NCBI GenBank assembly: GCA_010909165.1
Contig: MU008154.1
Location: 558,001 to 622,000, forward strand
DNA length: 64,000 nucleotides
From: Anthoceros angustus
Taxonomy: Eukaryota; Streptophyta; Anthocerotopsida; Anthocerotales; Anthocerotaceae
Direction of reading: 5' to 3'
Below the pieces are notes generated by a model. The model was not told the DNA's origin and did not search any database. It worked only from the letters and a program-made list of their open reading frames with translations. This document shows, piece after piece, positions 1-11,126 of the stretch (position 1 is the stretch's first letter; every line of letters starts with the position of its first letter). The translations under genes were made by a program, and so were the position numbers.

Positions 1-144
1 GATCCTTGCTTAAACCACGATGACCTCGTCGCTTTATTTTTGGATTGCACTCCACAGTGTGTGCCTCTCATCTCTGTTTAAGGTGAATGGTTCACATGGG
101 TTTTAGGCGTGGAAACCCCGCCTTCACCGCAAAATAACCAACCA

Positions 145-345
145 CGGTAGAGACATACCCAGATTAGCATGCAGAGACATACCGACTAGATGAGCATGCA
201 GACATACACCGACTAGATTAGCATGCGAGACGCCCACTAGACTAGCATGCGAGACATACAGACTAGATTAGCATGCGAGACATACACTAGACTAGACTAG
301 CATGCAGAGACATACACCAGACTAGATTAGCATGCAGGCTTACAC
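145..345. repeat. short minisatellite, about 29-bp units
   Basis: About seven imperfect tandem copies of a unit built on AGACTAGATTAGCATGC plus GAGACATACACC. Units vary by small indels. No coding potential is evident. The flanking 1-144 shows nothing recognisable. Confidence 0.8.
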
Positions 346-599
346 ACAGAATGCAACAAAATCTGCAACCTACTCATGCAGAATCTACGACAGTTAGATG
401 GCAAGCAAGAATAGATGCCATGCACAACTTGAAGCGGGGCATAGGTGGAGGCGTCCCGATGTTAGCAACATCTGTCTCCTCAACTTCAGCAGTGGGAGCA
501 CTAGGTTTTGTGGCACCCTCCAATTTTGGAGCAGTCTGCGAAGACAAAGTGGAAATGGATTTACAGGTCTATGCTGCTAGATTCCTGAACTTGGGGTTG

Positions 600-1099
600 T
601 TGTCACAAAGTGTTGCCATTGCGCAAAGTGTGGCCAAGAGGAGTTTGTTTGGCAAGAGCTTGCCTTCATGTCCTTCTCCTTCTGTGGCGCTTCTTCAAGT
701 TTTCCAACTTTTGTTTGCATTTCCTAGTCGTGAGGTTGTCCATGTTGTGTGTGATTTCTTGGGCAATTCGTGTCCAAAGGTCTTCGTCCCCAAATTCACT
801 GGCAGGTGCACAATCTGCATCTCCAAGTAAGCTTCAATGAGTGTTGTTGTGGCCTCTTCACTCCATGCAATGGATTTGGGTCATTTGCCTGCAGCTTTGA
901 GGAAATCTTTGGCACTTCCAAGCATAACATCGTCGTCTGACTCCCCCTTGTTCTCTATGCTATGCCATAGCGTTTCTTCTCCACCAGTACCCGTGTAGAC
1001 ACGAATGGTTTCCTCCATGATGCAGTATTCCAAGAGTGACGGACGCCTTGGACGCTTGCACATTGGTGTTGCATAGATCCACACCCGATGTACGATCAC
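600..1099 (-). pseudogene. Myb/SANT-like (trihelix-type) DNA-binding protein, decayed
   Basis: On the minus strand a frame starting near 1099 runs to an in-frame stop at about 881, then continues in the same frame with WSEEATTTLIEAYLEMQ. After one frameshift it resumes as DLWTRIAQEI and RKCKQKLENLKKR. The spacing of the tryptophans and the terminal LENLKKR are typical of the Myb/SANT-like domain found in plant trihelix factors and in the accessory protein of PIF/Harbinger transposons. At least one stop and one frameshift break it. Decayed sequence in another minus frame continues to about 350 without a recognisable domain. No Harbinger transposase is visible nearby, so I cannot choose between a host gene relic and a transposon accessory gene. 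Confidence 0.55.
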
Positions 1100-2132
1100 G
1101 GTTTAGGGTTTTAGGTAATGGAGTTTAAGATCCCGAGGATATGTAACGGAACCAGCGCCTGCACCCGCCTTATTGTGGAGGCTATTTACAGGTATACGAC
1201 ACTACGGAGGGCGCAGTGAGAAGCTGAGTTGCAAGGAGAAAGAAACCTTAAAATAAGGTATCAGCGTTCTTTTCGGAAGTCACTGCGAACAGCGCAGTCA
1301 CTCTTGTCGGCTTCGATGTGAAAGCCGCATCAGCAACTACCAACGGCTTCCAGAATTTTGTGGTTGGGACATGAAAAGGTCTATGTACCACGTGCCAAAG
1401 ATGCCTCATCCCTCTGTCCTATACATTGCTCCCTCCGTCCTATACATAGCGTTTGTACATCGCCCTCCTCCGCATGGCCATGGACACCCGCTGCTTGAAG
1501 AAAACCACAATACAAGAAAGGAGAGATTAACCCCATGCTGCCTGAAGAAAGCCACAATACAAGAAAGGAGAGACTAACCCCATTCTTGCGAGAGTGGTAA
1601 GCGTTGGTATGTACAGGCCTTGACAAACTGGAGAAACGGACAAACCTTTGCTTTATGAGCGGTGAGTCTCGATGGACTAAGGCGTGGCCATTTAGAATTT
1701 TAGAATTTTAAAAATTAATCAATTTTTGAAGTTTTTTTACATGAGGTTTAATTCTAAATTAATTTAAATCATGTACGTTGTAGATCCCAGTCATTATAGG
1801 GACAGCTACTATATGATATAGGCATGTGGCACTTTGAACAGCACCTCATCCCTGCAACAACTTGGCCTAAACGTACAAGCTCAATCGGGGATGATGTCAT
1901 GTCCACTGGTAAAACAAGCCTATGAACCCAGCGGCCAAGGTTTGTGGCAACCACAATCGTATACTACAATATCTCAGCGTTGGCAGCACTGGGCAAGTGA
2001 AACATCTAGGCTGTACTTGCAGGTCTGAATTGCTTGGTTCTGCTCTCAAATGCCCAAGAAAGTGTTGGGTTGCCGTGATTATCACTGATTATCACTTACT
2101 GCCTCTGGGATGACACTGTGCTGAGCTGTGGT
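1100..2132. other. intergenic, no gene seen
   Basis: No convincing gene. It contains a 47-bp direct duplication (1492-1538 and 1539-1583, sharing the core GAAGAAAACCACAATACAAG with small changes) and an AT-rich stretch at about 1690-1770. Its right part would be the 3' flank of the first NPF gene. Confidence 0.6.
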
Positions 2133-4281
2133 TCAAACCGTGGCAATAAGTGCAGCTTCTTCCTCAATTGCGAGATCTGCGGTGGTCTCGATCGTCTTGT
2201 ACGTATATCTGCGGGCAAAGAATATGAAGAAAGACAGGTTGATGGCGCTCAATCCTGCCAGAAGCCAGTAGAAGTAGTCTAAATGGCATCTGTTCAGGTT
2301 GTTCACGATCCAGGGGACGTGGCTGCCTCTGCCTGTGACGCTATTAGTGACTGAGATGATAAAGCTGCTGAGGAAAGATCCGAACCCGGTGATGCTGAGG
2401 CAGAAGGCGGTGCCCAGGCTGCGCATATGGTCCGGGGCTTGGTCGTAGAAGAATTCCAGCTGACCTACGATGGTTAGGGAGTCCGCAATCCCTCCGACCA
2501 CATATTGCGGGACGAGCCAGAAGATGCTCATAGGGAGGAAGTCGTCAGGCTGATCCAGCATGTCATTCTCTGTTGCTACTCTGAGGCGTCTGATCTCTGT
2601 TGCCGCAGCGAGTACCATGGATATGATTGCCAGGAACATGCCGGCTCCCATGCGCTGGAGTTGCGAGAGTCCGCGGGGGTTGTTGGTGAACTTGCGGAAT
2701 ACCGGGATGAGGAATTTGCCATAGGTGAAGGTTGTGATCATGAGGGCAAGACAGTTGAAGAAGGTGAAGGAGGCAGCAGGGATGGTGAAGTTCGGGCCTA
2801 ACCGCCCATCCAGAGTGCTAGCCTGTCGGGTGAAGAAGGTGAGAGTTTGGGCATACACTGTCTGGAATAACAAGTTGGTTGCCCAGATTGGAATCATTCT
2901 CACGAACAGTTTGATCTCCTCTACCTGGGTCAGGGTGCTGAGCCGCCAGCTACTGACAGTCTCATCCTTGTTGTCTGACCTAGTGGTGGCATCAGGTTCG
3001 ACGGCTGCCTTGTCAAGGTATCTGCAACACAAAAGAGCAATGTGATCAGGTTGTGCTCAGGGTGTGAGCAACGATGCACACTGCTGACAGTATCCACAGA
3101 CATCTGAGGCTGGGAGGGTGACGAAATGATCCTGACCTCAAGGAGTCTGTGTGCCGCAGTTTTCTTCTGCCAGACTTGACATAACTTTGTGTTGACTCCT
3201 CGTGCAGCAAGTACACGTTGGATGGAACTGGAACTCTCCACTTGGATATGGCAGCAACGATGACCTGGGCAAACTGGGTGAGAGGACTTCCTTGTGGCAA
3301 CTTGTGTCTGTAGATGGGAGTGCCTGCCAGGAATGATAGTATAGCAAGTCCCATGCCTGCTGTTACCAGGCCATAGCCCCAGCCCCAGCCAACGTTGTCC
3401 TGGATGTACACAACAACAGTTACAGAGAATAGAACACCAGCTCCTATGCCGCAGTACCACAAGTGGAAGAAGGAGTACTTCTTTGCCTTCTCTTCCTCAT
3501 GCTCTTCGTCGAACTGGTCTGCCCCAAGTGAGCAGACACAGGGCTTGATCCCTCCTGTTCCTATGGTAATCATGTACAGGGAGAAGTAGAAGACTGCAAA
3601 TTGCCACGTTGAAGCTCGTGGACAGGGAGAAGATAAGTGAGCACATTGAGGAGGCTTCAGAGATGGCAGTGACACGGCGACGGTCAACAAGATGCCCCCC
3701 TGAAACAGATTCAAGCCATGGTCAGGGCACTGGACCTTTCACCACGGACAAAAGAATGCAGATTTTAAGACGTGCAAAGACGTGATTTTCACCAGTAAGT
3801 GAGCGATCGAGCCGGCGATGATAGTCCAGTAACGGCCCCAGTAGGTATCGGCGATGAACCCCCCCAGGAGGGGAGTGAAGAAGACAACCCCACTCCAGTA
3901 ATTCACATGTTTGGCGGACTCATCAAGCCCCTCATGCAGCTCTTCCGCCAGGTATGTAACCAAGTTCGAGGCAAACCCGTAGAATGCAATGCGTTCTGCT
4001 ACTTCCATACCTGTCAAACAGAAGCTCCTGTCAATCTGTGCTCTCGAGGTTCAAGCTTACAAAAAAAACTACTGGCCATGCATCTCAGCAGCAAAGCATG
4101 GTGTGTGCCAAAACTTACTGAAGAGGGGAAAGCATGCCTTCCATCCTCCTGTAGTCAATCTGCTTACAGGTCTACCATGGAGATCCACTGACCCATCTGC
4201 TACCACCTCATCATACTCACACTGGAGCAACCTCTCCTTCAAGCTGCCCTCTTCTCCATGCGTGGCCTCATCCCGAGTCAT
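2133..4281 (-). CDS. NPF (NRT1/PTR) family transporter, copy 1
   Basis: Four exons on the minus strand: 4281-4119, 4010-3793, 3699-3137 and 3021-2133, joined by GT-AG introns of 93-115 nt. The product is 610 aa, normal for the family. NPF proteins are 12-helix major-facilitator proton symporters for nitrate, peptides or hormones in plasma or vacuolar membranes. Exon 2 opens with the proton-coupling ExxER motif (MEVAERIAFYG). Exon 3 carries GTGGIKPC and GADQFDEE. Exon 4 carries FFYDQAPDHMRSLG and ends in a helix-rich tail. Splice phases (1, 0, 2) match those of the two neighbours, which shows common ancestry. The start is the first Met before the exon 1 motif TGGWKACF. By eye it resembles the NPF5/NPF8 groups, but the substrate cannot be inferred. 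No disabling change was seen. Confidence 0.95.
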
Positions 4282-4758
4282 CGTTTTGAGAAAGTGAGGA
4301 AAGAATCACTTCTCAAACCAGTCACTGCCCACCCCCTCACAGCCAGTCTTCACCTATCCAAAATTTCATCTCCCCTCACGGAAGGCTGGCTGCAGCAGCC
4401 CTCCTGCCCAACCAACATAGCTTTGATGAGCTCCTGCACTAGGTCCACAAGAATGAGCAGACAGACCCGCTGGTTCTTCAGCCTCATAGCTTCCTCAAGA
4501 GGCAGCAGAGTGGCATCTTAGATTCCCAAGCCCCATGGCACCCGTTAATATTCTGCGCAATTGGCTGTCCTGCCATGCCAGCAGGCAGAGGCAGAAGCTT
4601 GACACTAGTCGCTCGTACTTGCACCCAGCATATAACGTGGGAACCAATGGGTTTACCGACAGATCACCCTCCTCTAACACCTCATAAAGTCCGTTCAGTT
4701 GGGCCCGGAAATCATGTCCTACCAGATTTCGACACCTATCTCCCACGACTCACGACCC
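4282..4758. other. spacer between NPF copies 1 and 2
   Basis: This 477-bp stretch lies between the start of NPF copy 1 and the stop of copy 2, so it must hold the 3' end of copy 2 and the promoter and 5' UTR of copy 1. I see no other gene and no clear TATA box that I would defend. Confidence 0.6.
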
Positions 4759-6851
4759 TCATAAGTGGAGGCCATTAGCGTCATTAACATCATAAGCAGC
4801 ACTAGCGTCATCTTGTACTCGCGTTACAGTTTTCTTGTATCTGTAAAACCAAGCCAGGAGAAGGAAGATGAGGAAATCGGCACTGCAAAGGGCAGCCAGG
4901 AGCCAGAAGAATTTATCGAGACGTGAGTCGTTAACGCCGAGCCCGATCCACCGTTGGTGACCGGCTCGGCCGGTCACCCGGTTGGTGAGCGTGATGAGGC
5001 CTGAGGCCAGGAACATGCCCACCCCGATGCTGCTGGAGCAGAAAGCGGCGCCCACGCTCCGCATGTGGTCGGGCGCCTGGCCGTAGAAGAACTCCATCTC
5101 GCCGACCGATCCGAGCCCCTCCGCGACCCCGACCAGCACGTACTGGGGGACCAGCCAGAAAACGGAAATGGGCGACAAAACGGAGCGCCGTTTCCGTTCC
5201 ACCACGGCCGCGCAGGCCAGGCACAGAACGGAGACCACCATCCCGACCCCGATCCGTTGCAGCGACGTGAGGCCCCGGGGGTTCCCGGTCACCCGCCGCG
5301 CGACCGGCACCACCGACCGGTCGTAGAGCGCGCAGGTCGCGAACACCGCGACCGAGACGAAGATGTTGGTGTTGGCGGGCTGCAGGGAGAAGTTCTTCCA
5401 CACGCGACGATCCATGGCGCTGGCCTGCTTGGTGAAGAGCGACAGAGCCTGCCCGATGCTGGCCTGGAAGATGAGCTGGGCCAGCCATATGGGCACCATC
5501 CCCACGAAGAGCTTCACCTCCTCGACCTCCGAGACAGTCGCCAGGGTCCATGGCCCGGCGGGCCTGCTGGGATCCACGGCCGCGGCCTTGTCCAGGAACC
5601 TGCATTCAGATGCTCCAGCTCGGTCAGCAGGGTGCAGGTTGCAGGGTGCAGGATCACATCTTTGTTGAGAATGGTTTGTGCAGTGGTCTCGAAGGAATTG
5701 AAAGAGCTTGCAGGACTGCGGGAGGATCACGTGCCTGAAGGATTGGCTGTGGGGGATGCGGCGTCGGCCGGGGATGGGGTCCGGGAGCTCGTGGAGGAGG
5801 GTCTTGTCGGATGGCACCTGGACGTGGAGCTTGGAGAGGGCGGCGATGAGGACTCGGGCGACCTGGGTGACCGGGCTGCCGGTGGGCGGCTGGTGGCGGT
5901 AGAAGACGCTCCCGCTGAGGTAGAAGGCCGTGGCCACCGCTAGGCCTGCGGCGGGGATGCCGAAGCCCCAGGCCCAGTTCACCTTCTCCTGGATGTAGAC
6001 GATGACGGTGACGGAGAAGATGGCACCCGTGGCGATGGCCGTGTACCAGAAGTTGAAGAAGGATCGCTTCTGGTGAGCCTCTTGCTTGTCCTCCTCGTCG
6101 AACTGGTCCGCGCCGAGGCTCGAGATGTTGGGTCGCATCCCGCCTGAGCCGATCGCGACGATGTAGAGGGCGGCGTAGAAGATGGCCATTTGCGCGGACG
6201 ACGCCTTGGCGCAGGGGTCTTGGAAGGGGTTCGCGCACGGGGGTGGCTTCAGCCCGTCCAGGGACGCTGTGAGCGTTAGCAGGACGTAGCCCTGCCATGG
6301 ACAGATGTTCAGAACAAGGCTTCAGCGGAAAATGAGCGAGGAGTTCAGATGCCCACCGTCAAGTAGAAAACGAGGAAGAGGTTGACGGTGGCGAATCGGC
6401 CCAAGTAGGCGTCTGCGACGAAGGCTCCGATGAAGGAAGTGATGTACACAGTTCCCGCCCAGTTGTTCACATTCTGGGCGGCAGCGTTCAGGCTTTGGTG
6501 CAGCACTTCTGTGAGGTACATCACCAGATTTGCGGCAATGCCATAGAATGCCATCCTCTCCATCACTTCGTATGCTGTGGGTCATCAGAACACGTTCAAT
6601 ACATCACTGTATGCTCAGCTCGCATTGACCACTCGAAGCATGTAATATTATGCCAGACGATGCAATGCAGCTACCAACAGTGCACTCCTTGTCCAGAATT
6701 CATGGAATACTATGTTACCGAAGATAATCAAGCAGGCTTTCCAGCCTCCCGTCCTGGACTTGATGGCAGGCTTGCCATGGAGATCCAATGTCCCATCGCT
6801 GGTGGTCCCGTTGTCGGAAGCCTCCTCGTCGAAATTCTCCGGGATGGTCAT
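4759..6851 (-). CDS. NPF (NRT1/PTR) family transporter, copy 2
   Basis: Four minus-strand exons: 6851-6719, 6574-6357, 6291-5735 and 5599-4759, giving 582 aa. Exon 2 has the same length (218 nt) as in copies 1 and 3. The ExxER motif is intact (YEVMERMAFYG). GSGGMRPN, GADQFDEE and FFYGQAPDHMRSVG are present. The predicted role is a 12-helix proton-coupled solute transporter, substrate unknown. Two oddities stand out. The third intron (5734-5600) only keeps frame if it uses a GC donor (AG|GCACGT) rather than GT. That intron is also 135 nt long and free of stops, so its retention would add 45 residues in frame. Exons 3 and 4 are much richer in G+C than the corresponding exons of copies 1 and 3. 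No stop or frameshift interrupts the reading frame. Confidence 0.93.
5600..5734 (-). other. probable GC-AG intron, stop-free
   Basis: This is the third intron of NPF copy 2. The homologous introns of copies 1 and 3 have GT donors after the same codon (AG| then R-F/Y-LDK). Here the aligned donor is AG|GC, and the nearby GT four bases downstream would shift the frame. The acceptor is TGAATGCAG. The length is divisible by three and no stop occurs in frame. Confidence 0.7.
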
Positions 6852-8183
6852 TTTTGGCGTGCTTCAAACGAGGAGCCTTCCTCCACACTCACCAGCTCCG
6901 GATCCGAGCACAGCTTCCCTGGGCTGGCCAACGGGCCAAATGAAGGGAGATCATGGCACTCGAGCAAGCGAAGAAGGTGGGCAGGCGAGAAACCGGTGGT
7001 CCATCATGATCGTACCCCATTTCGATCAATTGCCATTTTCAAAGGCCTGAACCGCACATTGCAAGCACAAAGAGAGCTGGTGGCCCAACACAGCAACTAC
7101 CCCGTTTCGGACTCTGTAGCTTGACTAATACTTATTTCCAAGCGCTATGTTTCCTCTTTCACACGAGAAAACGCAGATAGCATGAAGACACATGTATGAC
7201 TCCTTGACAGCGTTTGCTGTTTTGATGCTTGGTGCGAGACTTGTTTTCGGTATGCTGTGCAGTACGGTCCTCGGGACCATGGCCCTAGCTGGATATGTGA
7301 AGTGTGGTCTCGGTCGGCTCCCTACGAACTCGCTCTCGTGTTTTAGAATCAGGACTTGAGAAGTGGGTGAAGTGGGGCGGCCAGTCCTGCTCGGATCCGG
7401 ATCTGGGCATTTTACTCCTATCTGCAACACTATGACCTAAAAAGGTGCCAGGCCAGCGCTGATGCTTGCCTTTTCAAGCGGCTATGAGACGACAGACAAT
7501 GTGACCTCGCTTTTACATGACAAGGTAGTTGAAACGTTTTGTGCAAGAAGAAGAAGAAGAATTTTATTTAAGTCCACTAAGGACGGATTTCCGTCATGGG
7601 ACTTGGTACTTAACAACTTGTACCATGGTGTGCCTAAGCTACTTGCACCAAGGCATCCACTCCCTTTAGGCACCCCATCTAAGTACCGATCTAAGCGCAG
7701 GATGCTTAATCAAGCTGTTCTTATAAAAATGTGTCCATTTGGCAAGGATTGATCGACTCAGTGTACAATTGACCCCTACCAATGGCAAAAATCCAGTCCA
7801 CAACTGAACAAAAATGGTGCTGCGGGTCGTCCTCCAGCACAGTGCACAAAAGGATCGAAACCTTCCAATCTCATGATTCATCGGTGTCTAATTTAGTCTG
7901 GGTCTGTTCCAGTTTGGTAAGCAAACCTCAAATCAGTAAGCTTAGTCGACCTCTTCAATACAGATAGATGCTTGTGTCCCACAAGCTGCCTGTGGGAGAC
8001 AAGCACGACCAACTTGTCAAGTTGGTCAGAAAATGAGGTTACATTCAGGCGGGAAATACATAACAAGTTCTACTGGTACATACATGGGGGACTTGGAGCA
8101 CGACCTGAAGTTCATGGAGACATTGCTACCGCCTTTCGGGCATCTTCCTTCATCCAAGGCTGGAGACCGAAGGCACGAATGAG
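6852..8183. other. spacer between NPF copies 2 and 3
   Basis: It holds the promoter side of copy 2, a LINE-like 3' tail near 7541-7601 (listed separately) and the 3' flank of copy 3. No further gene was recognised. Long open frames here are short and lack family resemblance. Confidence 0.55.
7541..7601 (-). mobile_element. LINE-like retroposon 3' end
   Basis: On the minus strand the sequence reads GTCCCATGACGG, then CCTTAGTGGACTTAAATAAA, then an ATTCTTCTTCTTC tail. The same module, with a TTG-type tail, ends the clear LINE fragment near 57.87 kb. The shared 3' module plus a simple-repeat tail is typical of non-LTR retroposons. The 5' extent is unclear, perhaps to about 7760. Confidence 0.5.
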
Positions 8184-10354
8184 TTATGGCAGAATTGGCT
8201 TGAGCTCGACGGCTTCTACGGTTTCTTTGACTTCATCCTTGTCCAGAGGACTCTCCACCTTCTTGTACCTGTACCTGTGTGCGACGAACAAGAAGAGAAG
8301 GAAGTCCACTGCGGTGATGGTGGCGATAAGCCAGTAGTAGCTCTGCACTCTCGACCTGTTGAGGTTGTTGTTGAGAATCCAAGGCTGCCGCCCACCCCGA
8401 CCTGTGTACTTGTTGGTGGCCTTCAGCAATGCGGTGCTCAGGTAGCTGCCCACACCCAGAATGCTTAGGTACGCAGCACTCCCGAGACTTTTCATGTGGT
8501 CCGGGGCCTGGTCGTAAAAGAACTCCATCTGGGCGACGATGCAGAATGCATCGGCCACTCCCACTATGAAGTACTGCGGCAGCAACCAGAAGATGCTGAG
8601 GGGAACTGTCGTGAAGGGATGGTCCAGCAGGCCATGATCCTCGGCTGCCTTGTGCCGTTTGCCTTCCACCAAGGCTGCCACTATCATGGCCACCATAGCT
8701 ATGAAGATCCCTATCCCCATCCTAGTGAGCAGGGTGATGCCCCTGGGGTTTCCAGTGAACCTGCGCATCACAGGCACCAGCACCCGGTCATACAGTGGCA
8801 CTACAGTGATGATGGCTATGGCGGAGAAGAGCTGGAAGGATGCCGGAGGGATCTTGAAGGAGCCCAGCTTCGTGTCCATGCTAGCTCCCTGCTTGGTGAA
8901 GAACGTGGTGGTTTGGGTCAGGACTGTCTGGAACATCAGGTTGGTTGCCCAGATGGGGAACATGCCCACGAAGAGCTTGCACTCCTCCACTTCCGTGACC
9001 GTGCAGAGCTTCCATGGGCTCACCTTGCCGGTGTGGGCATTGCCATCGATAGCTGCTGCCCTGTCCAAAAACCTGATCAAACACCAAACGCAAGAAACAC
9101 ATTGTTCTGGTTAGCATCGGCAAGCTAAGGACTTGTGAAGAGAGAACACTGCTCTTCCGTGCAACATGAGCTTATCAGTATAAACCTGAAGCTCTCGGAG
9201 TGAAGCAGCTGCCGCCTGCCTGGATTTGAAGACTTCCTTTCCGGAGTCTCGTACAGCACAATGGTGTTTCGAACCTTCCAGTTCCTCAAGGAGGCTACTA
9301 TGACCCGAGCAAACTGTGTGAGAGGGCTGCCAGAAGGCGGCTTGTGGCGGTAATACGGAGTGCCCACAAAGAAGACCGTCAGAGAAGCAACCAGCAGGAC
9401 AGCAGGAACCCCGAATCCCCATCCCCAGCCCACGTCGTCCTCAATGTAGACGAGGATGGTGGTGGAGAAGACGACCCCGATTCCCACCGCCATGTACCAC
9501 CAGTTGAAGAAGGATTTCTTCTTGGCATTCTCCTTGGGATCCTCCTCATCGAACTGGTCCGCTCCCAGAGTCACCACACACGGCTTGATTCCCCCCGTCC
9601 CAAGCGACAGCACGTAGAGGGCTGCGTAGAAGAATCGAAGCTGCCCTGAAGATGCCACAATGCAGTTAGGGGGCGCCGCGCAGGCTGGCGGTCGGAGAGA
9701 ATGCACGGACGCAGCCACTGTCAGCATCACAGAGCCCTGCCATTCGACAAGCACGGATGAGGAAAAAGGACAACACCCTTGTGCAAGGACAGGGAATATC
9801 GTGCAAGCAGGAAAGACGACAGCGGCAGCATCAGCTTGGGGAGAAAATGACCGCAACATAGAAGACGGAGAAGACTGTGATCGTCCAGTACCGCCCCAGT
9901 AGGGCATCGGCAACAAAGGCTCCCAGGATGGGAGTCAGAAACACAGTTCCCGACCAGTTGTTCACATTGGAGATTGCTGTGGGAGTTGATTGGTGCAGCA
10001 CCCCCGTCAAATAGGTGACCAGATTCACCACCACCCCGAAGGATGCCACCCTCTCTGCTACCTCGTTTCCTGCATCATGCATTCAAACCCACAACCATTA
10101 CCACAACAACTCCTGCCTTGCTTGATTATTCCCTTGCTTGCTTGCTTTCATTTCGAGACCATGGAAGGCTACAAACCGAAGATGAAGGAGCAGGCCTTCC
10201 ATCCTCCAGTCTTGTCCCTCTTCACCGGCTTCCCGAACAGGCTGACGGTGCCATCACATGTGACGGTCCGGTACTTGGGCCCCTCCCCGTTCCCCACATG
10301 CAGCTCTTCCGGGTCCCTGCCCACTCTCAGCACCTGCTCTCCTGCGGTTTCCAT
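8184..10354 (-). CDS. NPF (NRT1/PTR) family transporter, copy 3
   Basis: Four minus-strand exons: 10354-10177, 10069-9852, 9736-9186 and 9072-8184, giving 611 aa with canonical GT-AG introns. ExxER is intact (NEVAERVASFG). GTGGIKPC, GADQFDEE and FFYDQAPDHMKSLG follow in the expected order. The first exon encodes a hydrophilic N-terminus ending in TGGWKACSFIFG, and the last ends in a short acidic and hydrophobic cytosolic tail. Intron phases and exon 2 length equal those of copies 1 and 2, so the three genes arose by tandem duplication. The predicted role is a proton-coupled membrane transporter of nitrate, peptide or other small solute. The sequence alone does not tell which. No defects were seen. 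Confidence 0.95.
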
Positions 10355-11126
10355 TGCTCAAGTAATCTTCAAAGCTTCAGGCCTGCCTTCCACACATCTC
10401 ATCCCCAATTCTTCGGGCCAAGCCTTGCGGCTCAGTACATGGGGATGCCAGCACGTGCTTCCTCATTATCGCAGAGTGCAAAAAGCAACCCAACAGAAAG
10501 CAGAAAGCAGCCCATCACAAAATCAGAAGGCGGATCCCGTTACACATCCATCAGCTATCAGCAAAGCGTCAGAGGTGGAGTCAGGACGGCAAATGACAGG
10601 TCTTCGAGCCAGAAGTATCTAGCTGCCCAGTGACAGCCAACGAGCCAATAGTGCCTCATGGCGCGTGACTTGCGATGCTGTCAAACGTAATGCATTGCGA
10701 TTTGCCGGCCCTGTCACTAGATTCGTCGGCATCCCAGGCAGGAAGGGCGAGTCTTCGAGGCTGGCACACAGACAGAGGATGATGGTGGTGGGCATGCATG
10801 AAGCCTAATGCGTACGAGGACCTGCTACTGTGACTCCAGTGAGGACGCAGTCCCAGATGACTGCAATGCAAATTATTCAATGCATCTTCCCGATTCCCAA
10901 GCTCCAACCCAGAGTTTACGGGCACGAGATGTTGCTTCTGGCCAGGACTACCGTTTACACCATATGTCACTGCACATCATCACTGGGCGGCATTTGCTGC
11001 TCACAGCATTTGCCGCCCACAGCGTTGTACAATAATGAGAGCATCTTGACGACTTTTATAACTCCATCGTGCGTGAGGAACAGCGTGTTTCTGCTTCCAT
11101 CACAGACTTCATTATCATCATCCATG
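10355..11126. other. upstream region of NPF copy 3
   Basis: No gene was recognised in 770 bp. The part nearest 10,354 should contain the promoter and 5' UTR of NPF copy 3. I do not see a defendable motif. Confidence 0.5.

Noticed and set aside
145-345. CRISPR-like array
   Set aside because: Units are contiguous imperfect tandem repeats with no unique spacers, in plant DNA.
5065-5943. Plus-strand frame of 292 codons opposite NPF copy 2
   Set aside because: Antisense shadow of GC-rich exons. The minus strand has the family match and splice sites.
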